Positions 23,575-41,610 of a DNA stretch of 64,000 nucleotides are shown here, in pieces. The position numbers were made by a program, and so were the translations under genes. Each line of letters begins with the position of its first letter. The stretch's first letter is position 1. Under the pieces are notes generated by a model, which saw nothing but the letters and a program-made list of their open reading frames with translations, did no database searches and had not been told where the DNA came from. Source of the stretch: Deuterostichococcus epilithicus (lineage: Eukaryota > Chlorophyta > Trebouxiophyceae > Prasiolales > Stichococcaceae); contig JAVTLE010000011.1 of NCBI GenBank assembly GCA_033439295.1, forward strand, positions 2,356,082-2,420,081, in the 5' to 3' direction.

Positions 23575-26500
23575 CTAGGCTGCGGCAACCACCCACGAAA
23601 TGTTTTCGCTGCTGGGTGAGTCGTCAGGCAGGAAGGTGAAGCGCACGCCTTTCCCGCGTACGGGGGCGCACCGTCTCAGCGACACCTGCAGGGCATGGCA
23701 TGTTACAGAGTTTATAGAATACATCAGCACAACCACCACAAGAGGGAACACTCAGTTCAAATGTGGACATAGCATCCCTTGACGCTTGACCCCTGACTGT
23801 GCACGTCGTGGCGGCAGAAATATCAGCAGCCAGGCTGCTCGCATACAGGACTTGCGGCCTGACGTCGAATGGAGTGCTGTCAAGAATCCCCATACCTGCA
23901 CACGCTTGATTCCTGCGGCTGTGAGCCCATGGCAGATGCGAGCGGTGAGCTGTCGCATGCTCGGCGCAGCGGCCACCCCCGTCGCCGCCGCCTGCAACCC
24001 TGCGTCCGTCAGATCGGGGCATGCCTCCAGCTGCACGATGCGCAGCCGTCTACAGCGGGCCGCGGCCGCGAGCCCCTGGCCGGTCAGGCCACTGCAGCGG
24101 CACAGCTGCAGGGCACCAGAGCAAGGCTCACAACCTCGGTTGGAAGCGAAAGCATGTCTTGGAGCATAGCTGTGTCAAAGCTGCTGTGGCACATGAAGGG
24201 ATGACCACACTGAAATTTCATCAAATCAAAGAGCGACACATGCTGCATGCGGCTTGCGGTGAACATTGCCTTTTGGCGACTGAACGATCATTCGCCCCAT
24301 TGTCCAAGTGCACACTTCCCGAAGGCTAGTGCGGCCGACGGTAGCAATGTGTTGGCCCCACATCTGACAGCCGACAGCATTTGCTGCGATATGTACTCTT
24401 ACCTGCAATGTCTGCAGCGCTGGGAAAGCCGCTAACCCGGCTGCCAGGCCGCTGTCCGTGATGTGCAAATCATATAACCAAAGCTCCTGCAGCGCGCCGC
24501 GCCCGTCATCACCGCCGCCGCCCTCGAGGAGCTTCAATTGCAGCCCACTGCTTTCTTCACCATGGCCGCTGCCGCCGCCTACCGCATTCCTTGGGCGGCG
24601 TTCGCCGAGCTCCAGCCAAGTAACCGATGCGCACCTGCAAGAGATAGGCTACAGCCGCTGTGTGCCTGTCGACAGAAGCAGCTTGGCCCAGTCAAAAGGC
24701 AGGAACAGACCAGCGACCAGGAAGAGGGTGCAGTGGCCGCTCATCGCTTGTGACTATTGCCAGACTAGTTACTAAAGGGTAGAATCGGACAACATCAGCA
24801 TAGCTTGTGCACCGCCTCGCTGTTCAAAAGCCCGCAACGCAGCCACACTCGGCGAGCCATGCAAACCAGAGCAAATGAGCTGCGGCGGCAATATCCACCG
24901 CTCATAGTACAGCTGTGAGACATTTCGAAGCAAGACCATGCCTGCCATGAGAATGCACTTTGAGACGGCCCAGAGCATACCTGCCAATGGTAAGCAGGAG
25001 GTCGTCACTCAGATGCGTGCCCGTCAGCTTTATGCAGCTTGGCCGCATGCCCGTTGTCGGTGCCAGCAGCCCCAGGCCGCTGATAGTCGTCGGCGCCGCC
25101 GGCAGCGAAATACGGGACAGCTGCTGCAGGGCCGTGAGGGCCGCCAGGCCGGCGTCTGTGATGCGATCACAGCTGTTTAATTCCAGCTCACGCAGCGCCG
25201 TGGCATGTGCAGTGATGTGCGCCAGGCCACCGTCCGAAACTCTGCGGCTCGCTAGCGAGAGATTGCTGCTCCCGCACTCCCAATGCCGACTGAGCGTTAA
25301 GCGAGTCAACTGCGTCGCTTCGCGCAGAGCGGCGACGTCCTCATCAGTCACCTGGATTGCACCAAGGGAGGATCTCCGTTTCAGGCCATAGGCGCCCCCA
25401 ACAGATGCACCCGCTGGGCCGTGACTGCTTTGCAAAATATCGAGTTCTGCGCTGCTGCTGTGGTGGGCACGTCCTGACGGCGGGCGGGCAGCAGCACCCT
25501 CCCAACAGCCCCTGACGCCGTGGCCTGCACGCCCTCATGGCGCGCTGCTCCGCACACACAAGGAAAGGACAACACCAACAGCGTACCCCGCTGTCGTCGC
25601 CGGAGAAACTGAATTCTCGCAGCAGGCACCCTTTGCCCGCCAGGCCCCGCAAGCCGCAAGACAGCAGCCGCTGCCCGTACAGCGAAACGACCTCGGCGCA
25701 GGCCAGCGCCGCCATCACCTCCGACATCTGCGAGATGTTCGACGACGGCTTAGGCAGGCGATTCAGAGGGGCAGTATGTGATGATGTGAGCACGCTGCAG
25801 CGAACGTGCTGCGGCGCTAGAGCACAGCGCTCAGAGGAGTGGAAGTGCGCACGGCAGGGACCAATCAGGCACACTGGTGGCTTCACACGGAGAACATCAG
25901 CGACCTGAGTTGAAGCGCTGCATGCATCAAGAGCTCTGAGGCGTAAACACCTGTGGCTCGTCGCCATACTCAGCATCGAGATGCAGTTCCCGCAGCCGCG
26001 GCCCGGCATGCACAAGCCCCGCCACCGCGGCGGCATCCACCCGCGGCAGGTCGAGAACCAACGACGTCAGGCCCGAGTATGCCGGGGCCGCCAGGTCCGG
26101 CCAGTGCGGCCCAGGAAGATTCAGGGAAAGGGAGCTGACGGCGGCAAGGCCAAGCGGCAGCCGCCTCCGGCTGTGTCCAGAGGACAACGACTGGCCGCTC
26201 AGCGATACTTCCTGCAGTCATTTGCAACGAGCAACTGCTTCGTCTGGTTGTCAGCAGCGCATCCCAGTGCGGCCCAAGCTGAAGCATCTTGTGCCTCCAC
26301 GTAAGTGCCGTGACTGATGAGGCCAGATCCTTGCAGATGCAACACGCGTCTGGCTGGCGAGCTGCCGCCACACAATCGGCGCCGCAGGGGCACACAGGAC
26401 TTCCCGCAGCGCTGCGCTCAGCGGTGAATCTGGGCACCCGAGTGGTACGCGCATTCGCTGTGCCGGCCTCCCACGCCAGCATGAACGCTATGCATGATAC

Positions 26501-28224
26501 CACACGACCTGTGTGCGTGATGTCATGCTTCTCCGCACTGATCTGTGCCGAGGCAGAGTAACAGCAAGCACACGCGCACGCAACGTCCTGCGGCATACCA
26601 TGATAGACGGAGGTACTCGCAAGCAGTCGAGGAGCTTGGCTTCCACGGAGCAGCGGATGTGAAGGCAGCGCAGCGCCGTCAACGTCGTCTCCACGCCCCG
26701 CAGCAGTGCCTCTGCCGCTGCGGGCACCTCCGTCTGTTCATGCTCGGTTTCCTGTTGCGAGCAGACCTCTAACCGTCATCATATTGCATGGGGATGACAC
26801 GATGGTGTTCCAATGCCAAAAAGCCACACAAAGTCCTGTGGTCGACCTCCAGACTCCTCCAAATTCAGGACTGCAATGCAGGGTGCAAGGCAGCGTGATG
26901 TGCGCTCGCCGCGGCTGGATGCTGTGGAGGACCGTGCATTATGCGTCTGAGACAGCTGTATTTCGGAGCGTCACACCAGTCTTGTTCCGCTCCAGTAGCA
27001 ATTGCGGAGGTCCAGGCGCAGGGACGTCAGGCCCGGCATGTGCGCAGCGGCCACCACGACGGCACAACCATCCGCGGCGCCCAGGTCCAGGTGGCGCAGG
27101 CGAGTCAGGGCGGCGACATTGTGAACGGCGCATGGCGGTGGGCCTTGCCTTATGCGTTTGAAGATACTGTCGCCCGTCTCCACGAATCCCCCGGCTGCAT
27201 GGTGGCACAACCCAAAAAGATCTATCGGGAGGCGCGGCATGCTTGGAGGCACACCCCAGCTCAGCAACATGATGCAGGACGATGTAACGCTGCTGCAGCT
27301 GTGCCTGGCGCATCAGCACGACACGCAACCTGCAGCCGTTGCCTACCCACGAGTGCATATCGGCAGGCTGGCAACCATTTCGGCAAGCTCGCATACACAT
27401 CTCAGTGCGGGTCAGGTGGCACACCGCGTTGCTTTGCGACGGGCGCCACTCCAGAGATGTGCATTGCCAGCGACAGCAGTCCGGTGCAGGCGGGCAGTGC
27501 CGCCAAAATGGCATCCACAGTGTCTGGGTCGCCCACTATTTGTGGACCCTCCCCGTCTGGCACCTCCAGCTTCGTCAAATGTGCCAGGCTTGCGAGGGAG
27601 GTCCAGTCGGCCAGCGGTCCCGCGCTGCGAGAGGGACAGCAGCGAAACTTTGCCAGTGTGATGCTTTTCACCATGAAGTGAAGACGCTTCGCATGAACAC
27701 AATTGCAGCTTCAAGGCAGGGGCGAGACGTCAGAGTCGGCTGGTGTGTGTCAGAAATCGTGGGAGCCCACCTGACATACAGCTCGCAGAGTTTTGGCAGG
27801 CGTCCTAGGTGGCTCAGAGCACCGCATTCACCGATACTGCCCGGCTTCATGTCAAGCTTCACCCTCTGCAGGCCTGCAGGCGGAAGCAGCCTCCATTCAA
27901 TGCCGCACAGCACCAAGCACACCGACAGCCAAGTCATGGTGCATGCGATCACCATCGTGGTGCCGACCGAGGAGGCTCGCCTGTGAATGCCGTGATGCGC
28001 CCCACTTGGGAGGCGTCATCTTTGTCCACGTAGAGTTCTGTAAGGTGCGCCGCGACAATAGCCGCAGCGCCGCTGGAGGTAAGACGCAGCGCCGCCAGCG
28101 GCGCAAAGCTGGTCTGTTGCAGGTGACCAAGGATGACAGCTTGCAGCTCTGGCGGGAGCGACAGCAGCCCGGCCGACGCTGTGCTGCGGCTGGCACCTTT
28201 GCGAGTGTGCTCGTGCTGGCTCAT
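23575..28224 (-). CDS. F-box-like leucine-rich repeat protein, copy B
   Basis: Tandem paralogue of copy A. Exons in transcription order: 28224-27981, 27873-27771, 27624-27450, about 27150-26977, about 26735-26600, 26211-25951, 25727-25587, 25351-24981, 24634-24403, 24105-23896, 23685-23575. The first exon starts at MSQHEHTRKG and has the F-box-like LSLPPELQAVILGHL. The repeats include CDRITDAGLAALTALQQL and ACPDLTDAGLQAAATGVAA. The ending SLRRCAPVRGKGVRFTF is a full LRR cap, longer than in copy A. The 141-nt exon at 25727 matches the 141-nt exon of copy A in length and phase. Exon 1 appears to end at a GC donor (ACAG|GCGAG) shared with copy A. The boundaries of the fourth and fifth exons are unsure. 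An E3-receptor role is inferred only from architecture. Confidence 0.8.
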
Positions 28225-28991
28225 CACTGCTGGGCGCGAAGCGTTCTGGCCTCACAGTTGCGAACGATCTCGCAGATCAGCGAGTTTGTCCACCGCGAGC
28301 AGACCCCGACTACTGCCGGCAGACTGAGGATTCAGGCGAGCTGGGTGAATGGTTGCCCAAGAGATGCAGTGCTGCAGCAGCGGCGGGAGGTGCTTGGCGG
28401 GAGGGACTTGACCAGTTCGTTGACTGGCAAAGAGCGAGATGATTTCGAGTGCATCGGACGATGAAACACGCGCGGTGTTGAGTGATGAACTTCCCTTTTC
28501 CTGTAAAGAGCTTCTAAAGGAAGTTTGCAAGTTTCCCTCCCACTTTGCCCTATGACGATCATAGCCCTTTTCCTCTCCCTCCTCCCTCTTCTCCTCCCTT
28601 TCTGAAAGGGAATTATTTCCCCTTTCTCGCTTTCTCCCCTTTCGTGTGGGGAGGAGATATGGGGCCCAATTTAAAAAAGAAGTCGGAATTTCCGAGAGGA
28701 GGAGGGGAAGCGGAAGAGGAAAAAGGGAAAAAGGGGGCGGGGAAAAGAAAACAAGGGAGGGGAAAGGGGAAGGGAAAGGGAAATGGAAAGGGACATTTGC
28801 TTCAACCGAAACAGACGTTTTGTAAGGGGAAAGCGGTCCAGCAGTTTTCTTCTCCACCACCAGAAGAAGTTGAAGCTCATATTGCAAGACGAGACATATG
28901 CAATGAGGTTATTCTTGTTTTCTGCTGCTGCTATCGAGGCCACTCTCAATTGATTGTTAAGTAGCAGTTTCTGCTTCAATTCGCATCCCTT
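28225..28991. other. spacer with pyrimidine/purine tracts
   Basis: Lies between the 3' end of the Ala-rich gene and the start of LRR copy B, both on the minus strand. It carries the polypyrimidine and polypurine tracts listed separately. No gene supported. Confidence 0.6.
28556..28800. repeat. polypyrimidine tract followed by polypurine tract
   Basis: About 28556-28645 is almost all C/T and about 28680-28795 almost all A/G. Because the two are roughly complementary, the region could fold back on itself or form triplex DNA. It is compositionally unlike the surrounding GC-rich coding DNA. Confidence 0.85.
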
Positions 28992-31900
28992 CTAGCGGCC
29001 GCCGCCAGTGGCCGCTGCAGCGCTGCTGCTCTTCTTCTTCGACGGCTTCTTCCATGAGGGCTTGTCGGAGCCACCGTGGCGGTGCGAGTTGTTGTTGGAG
29101 GATGACGATGGCTTCTTGTACGGCTTGCGGCTGGAGGTCGCCGTGGAGGAACTGCACAAGGAACATAAGGAGGATGACGAACAAGCCGACAGGTGAGGAA
29201 CATCAGTAGCTGATCTGAAGGAAGTCCTCTCTAATTTCACGCTGCCATCATCACCCGGATTCAGTGGTGGCTTCGGTGGCAGAAGAATCGTCTGTCGACG
29301 CGCTGGCAGAAGACCCGCCAACGGAAGCTGCTGCCGCTGTGAGAAAGAAAGCATGCTTTCAGATCAGCACTTCGCTGCAATGTTTTATGTAATACAATGA
29401 TGTACTGCACTACTTGAAGAACTTGAAAAATCCCCACTGTCAGCGTACCGGCAGCACCGTCTGCGGCAGAGGCGGCAGCAGCGGCGCCGTGGGAAGCGGC
29501 TGCTGCCGCGGCAGACCCAGGGCTGGATGCGGATGCTGCTGCGGCCGACTCACCGGCAGCGGCAGCGGCAGCAGCCGCACCCTCGGCAGCCGCGGCCGCT
29601 GCTGCTGAGTTGCCTGACACCGCAGCAGCAGCGGCAGCATCTTGGCTGGCTGCCGCGGCAGCTGCAGAGTTGGAGGCTGCAGCTGTAGCCGCGGCCGCGC
29701 CTGCACAGTCCACATTCGCTTTCCCATCAAACCTTCTCTGCTTCCCTATGTCTGGCGTGCTCATTTCCTTTTCTCCTGTTTCTCAAAATGCAAGCTCCAA
29801 CGTCGAGGTAGAGGTTGCTGAGGAGGGGTTGGACGCACCGTCCGCTGCGGAGGTCGAGGTTGACGACGAGGGGTCGGAACCAGGAGAGGCACCGCTGGCG
29901 GCAGCACTCCCTGCAGCAACAGCAGATGCGGCGCCACCATCGCCACCGGCGGCAGCGGCGGCGGCGGCGTTGCCTGCATCGGCAGTTCGTTGAGAAAGAG
30001 GTGCATTCAAGGGGGTTCAGCATTTGATGCGCGTCAAACTCGCCCCCATTTTGGCAAGACAGTAATGCCAGGTCACCTGCAGCGGCAGCAGCAGCTCCAG
30101 CGCTGGCGGCAGCCGCGGTCGCAGCAGAGGAGTCACCGGCAGCAGCAGCAGCAGCAGTAGCCGAACCGGAGGAAGCAGCTGCGGCAGCCGCCGATCCCGC
30201 AGCAGCCACCGCCGAGGCAGAATCGCCGGCGGCAGCAGCGGCGGCCGCGGCAGCGGCGTTGCCTGTAGTTGTTATGAGCAAGATCAAATTTACTTCATTC
30301 GGCCTACGCAACCCTTTTGTGGCCAAAACCCAACTGATGTCCGACTACTGGAACAGACGTGCCAAGCGCTCATCCACCAACCCAAGTCAGCTGCAGCAAG
30401 CTACATATGGCGAGGTGCAGCAGGGGGCTTGGGCAGAATGCCAAGCGGCGACATTCTGCTAAAGCTCGGCCATGAGCGCTGTGCCATGAGCAAGAACTCC
30501 CAACTCCAAGTGCCCCAACACAAGGCACTTCTCGCAGTGCATGTGGCACTTGTAGCAATGGGCCGCAGCAGTGCGCACAACTGTGTTGTGCGGCAGGAAC
30601 ATCAGGCCGGGATCTTCAAACCTTCTTTTGAAATTCGAAATTTCTACCTGCCACGGCCGCGGTTGCTGCGGCGGTACCGGCGGCAGCAGCAGAGGCAGCA
30701 CCATCGCCGGAAGCTGCTGCGGCTGCTGCGGCAGATTCAGCAGCGACAGCCGCGGCAGTAGACGCACCAGCGGCCGCTGCGGCCGCGGCGCTGCCACCAC
30801 TAGCGGAGACGGCGGAGGAGGCGGCGGCGGCGGCAGCGGAGGATGCGTTGCCAGCGGCGGCGGCGGCGGCAGATGCGTCACCTGAAGCCAGGGTCAATGC
30901 ACCGAAGGTCAGCTTGGTTGTTGAGGGCTGGACGGCAGGAAGTCGTTGCACCGAACGAGTAGACCGTTGCATCGAAAGAGTAATCTGCCACACCGAAGGT
31001 CAACACGGCTGCACAGCTTTTGAAAGGCTAAGGTTCCTATTTTGCTTTGTATGACTGAGTTTTGATCCCCGGCAAAATACTCCGCTGCCGCCTCTGCTGG
31101 CGGGCGGCAACAGCGACTACATGCCTGGCTAACCCTACGCAGGTGCCCAAACCTTCAACAACCGAATAGTAGTAGCTGGAACAACCTTTTATCGCAGTCT
31201 GGACCGACGCGTATAGGCACGTGCCTTGCTGCCAATTCTCACGGCACTTTTTCCGCATTGATGAGCGACACAGCAGCGTCCAGCACAGCGTGAGCACCTC
31301 CTAAAAGCATGTGCCGGGGCTGCCACGTTTTTCCATTGCAGTGCCACACCCAGGTTTGCGAAATGTCCTTACAGCTGCACACCCTGCGTGCTCAACTGCC
31401 TTACAGCGCGCCAAGAGCCGGGGCTTCTTCCCTTGCATAGTTTGGGCATCTCGCTAGCATGGCCGCCGCCACTAGCTGTTGGCGTGCGCAGTACCCCTTA
31501 ATGCCATGTTGGGTCAGCCCTTGACATGTCAAGCAGCAGCTCTGCGTCCTGTGACAGCCGGCACCAGTGCACGCGGCCTGGGCTGTGAGCAAGGTATACC
31601 AAGTGCAGCCTCCGGCCGGCAGCTGGCGCCAACTAACTTCGAACCAACCACCGTTCAGTTCGGTTGGCAGGCAGAGTGGGCCAAGCACGATTGGTGTGCG
31701 CTGATGGGCAGTTGGCATGCTCCGAGGACCCAAACGGAGGCCGCCCAACCGGTCCAACCGCTGGCGCAAACAGGGCAAAGTTTCGATGTGGATGCGTGAC
31801 ATGCGTACCTGATGCAGCTGCTACAGCGGCAGCAGCGCTCGATGAGGCAGCAGCAGCGGCAGCTGAGCCTGCTGCGGCGGCTGCAGCTGCCGAGCCATCG

Positions 31901-32964
31901 GATGACGATGCAGCAGCCGCGGAGGCGGCGTTCCCTGCGCTTGCAGCGGTGGCAGCCGCGCTTCCAGCTGCTGCGGCCGCTGCAGCAGCGCCTGAAGTGC
32001 CTGCACCGTCACAAGAGATGGTTGAGGTGGATAGTCACAACCTGCCTTTCACAGAGCCACACGTCAGCTCAAAGCTTGTGGCAACTGCCCTGGGCAGCAG
32101 GACTTCGTTAGCAAGGGCTAGCCAGCGAGGTGATGAGAGGCGCACCGGTTGCTGCTGCGGCCGCTGCGGCAGAGCTGGCCGCGGCCGCGGCGGCGACGGC
32201 GGCGTCAGATGCGGCAGAGGCGGCGGCGGAGGAGGCAGAGCCTGAGCATGGTCAGGGCAGAGGATCGGTGAATGCCATCTGTGCCACCGGCAAGCCAGCT
32301 ATCAGTCGCAGCGCCGGCTCACCACCGGCACGGCGGCTGAAAAACGTTCCATTCCGCCTTGCAAGCGAGTTGCTACTACGCGAAACAGCAAAATTCGAGA
32401 TGCCGGACAAGTTGATCACAGGTGCTGCTCATATTGCAGCGAAACATGCCCTGAGGGGCGACAGCCGCTCAATCAGGCGAGATACGGACAACATTGGAAA
32501 GTACAGCACACAAGCCGTTCTCCAGGCAGAGCATTTTTACCTGAGGTCACGGCTGTCGTGGCAGCTTGCTTCAGCTGGCGGGAGATGTAGAGGCCACCTG
32601 AGGGAAGCAGGACAGCAGTTGCGTTAGTGGTATGCTGCTGAGGCCTCGGTTGACAGATCCATCTGTACATGGCGAGTGTAACTCAGCACCAGCTAGTAGC
32701 TGATGTGCTGTAATTCTCCCGTGCACATGACTTCCGTGCACATGACACGAGTCATCGGCCGATATGGATGCAGCAAGCAAGACTGCTGGCTCATCCCCCA
32801 TCGCTTGGATATGCTCCTGCATCACTCAGTATGTGGCAATTACATGCTGCTGGGGATCTTGAAATCCATCAGGGCAACGTGCCTGTCGCCCGGCAGTGGA
32901 CGGCCAGCGGCGCTACCAAAAGCGCCAGCAGGACGCAGAAGACTCTCGCGGAGGAGCGCGCCAT
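28992..32964 (-). CDS. secreted Ala/Ser/Gly-rich modular protein
   Basis: Not a recognised family. Exons: 32964-32883, 32597-32541, 32241-32146, 32000-31809, 30881-30648, 30262-30077, 29973-29839, 29700-29449, 29336-29255, 29151-28992, joining to 491 residues. The start is chosen because MARSSARVFCVLLALLVAP with a following VHC reads as a classic signal peptide (basic start, hydrophobic core, small residues). Exons 2 to 8 are each a multiple of three and each begins and ends in phase 1, with a Gly codon at nearly every junction, so they can be duplicated or skipped without frame loss. They encode Ala runs broken by Ser, Gly, Asp and Asn. The last exon is basic (KPYKKPSSSS, DKPSWKKPSKKK), possibly for binding anionic wall polymers. 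Intron 1 seems to use a GC donor. A wall or matrix role is inferred. Confidence 0.75.
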
Positions 32965-34038
32965 GATGGGGAAGCCGAATGATGCAGCCTGCATTGCACC
33001 GGCGGAAATGATGGCGGCAAGTTGGCAGAAACTCGCAACGCCGAACTAGTGAATGAATTGAAAGGGCACCACCCGGAGAGTCACAAAGATATATCATGCA
33101 GGAAGGTAGCGTAACTTCGCGCCTTTAGAAGCAGCGAGCGTTTGAGCTTGCTGACCGCTCCGTAGATGGTGCTCCGCCGTTTTCTGCGCACACCTGAGGA
33201 CAAATTTCTTGCTGCGGCCAAAATGTAACTGCGACAAGGAGCTTGCCGGCGATGGGCGATGGGACATATCAATAGGACGGGCCGATGCGACGTGTGCGCT
33301 GGCAGTGAACGGGCGGACAGCTGGGATGAGCCACCAAGGAACGCCACGTGATGACACATTATTGCTCGGACGAGCCGACGATCTTCATGGGTTTGAGTTC
33401 AGCTGGGCAGTCGGTCCGTGCAGCAATACTGTCCCCGCGCTAAGGAAACCAAAACCAAAGTGCGAGCGGGTGGAATGCACTCTAGCGGGTTCGGCCAAGC
33501 AGCATGCACGCACAGAAAAGGCACCTGACTCGAGGGTCAGGCTGACAGGAAGTGTACCAGGTGCGCCAGACGGCGGCTGCAGGTCCATATGCACTAGGAT
33601 GCGTGTGCAAGAGAAGTAGGGACGTTGCATTATGCAGCAGCAGCAGCAGCAGCAGCAGCAACATCATAGCCAAGCTTGCTGTTCAGAGCAAAGTTCAGGG
33701 ACTGCTGTTTAGTTGACTCTGACATTGCTTGGTGCACTGTTACTACCTCAATGCTGGCATGCAAGTCTTTTCCTGTACCGCGTGGACGGTCAAAACAGTC
33801 TGCCATCCGCAAGAGGCGGACCCAACCAATGCACAGTGGTGTCAACAGGCAACAGCCACCACCAGCGCCCAGCAGATACTCACAGACGAAAGCTGCCTGT
33901 GTCGCGGCGTCCGCTGCCGTGACGCCCGCAAGCCGCGGCGGCCGACGCTCACCTGCCTTACATGCTGATACTTTATACCCTATTACATCCTCACAATTGC
34001 CATGCCCATCAGACCTTTCCCTCAACCCCTTCTGGCCC
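32965..34038. other. spacer between Ala-rich gene and PECT
   Basis: About 1.1 kb holding the presumed promoter of the Ala-rich gene and the 3' end of the PECT gene. It carries a CAG microsatellite. No further gene supported. Confidence 0.5.
33634..33661. repeat. CAG microsatellite
   Basis: About nine CAG units in noncoding DNA between two minus-strand genes. Confidence 0.9.
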
Positions 34039-40734
<6,696 letters not shown>

Positions 40735-41610
40735 TCTGTGTGGCAAAAGGGGGAATGCAGGTCGTCCGACATATTTGGTGCGGTAGAGGTGATTCTTTGC
40801 AGTTGCTCCCGGCAGCAGGTGGAAGGCTTGCATCTTTGCATCTTCTGCGCCAGCCTGCTCGGCGGCAGGGTCTGCACCTCACAGTGTGCCTGACTACAGC
40901 GTCCGCTACTGCCGGCGGCCGAACACTGCAGATTGCATGATGCACCTAGGTGCGGTGCCGGGCGGGCTTGCTTCTGCAGTGCAGACGATGTCCGTACGGC
41001 AGCTCTCAAGGTCCGCACCTGACTTAATCAGCGCGACGCAGCAGTGCTCACGGCGATGGCAGCATGCCCATCCGACAATCCGTGGTGGTTCCAGGAGTTG
41101 CTCGAGACTGCAGCTGACACCAGAGCTTCGCTGCGGACCACTGCAGTACAATCGGGACTGAAAGACCGACGTCTCAAAGACTGAGGCACCCGCAGCCAAA
41201 AGGTGGCAAAGTTGGATTTGCCGGCGGCAATGGCTTGTTCCGATTGCTGCTGTTCCTGCAGCGAACGGGATTGCTGTGATCAAAGGCTAGATGATTCTTG
41301 GAACCGGCAGCAAACTCAGATGCTCTCAAATTCCACAACTCTGTACAAGGCCTGACGAGCGGGAGGCTTGCCGTAACGACCAGAGGGCTTTTGAGGATCG
41401 TTCCGACAAGGTGCCTGCTGCGAGACAAAGTCAAAACGCATGGAATGGCACCCCGGAAGCTACCGGATCTGGCCGTGGGATGCTGAGAATCGTGAAATTG
41501 CGTTGCTGGCTAGGGTCCTGTCGCGCACATGCACCAAATTCTACCAGGGCCTCTGCAATCCAGCTCCTCAGCAGCAAGTCGAACAACCGATTCACCTCAA
41601 TCAATCCAAA
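40735..41610. other. shared upstream region of PECT and frataxin genes
   Basis: About 0.9 kb between two divergent starts, so it may work as a two-way promoter. No clear core motif was recognised. Confidence 0.45.

Noticed and set aside
30571-30885. Gly-rich plus-strand frame opposite an Ala-rich exon
   Set aside because: Complement of Ala codons; the minus-strand frame has matched splice phases and a signal peptide, the plus strand has neither.
33634-33661. CAG run as a possible poly-Gln or poly-Leu coding exon
   Set aside because: No splice-compatible flanking frame on either strand.
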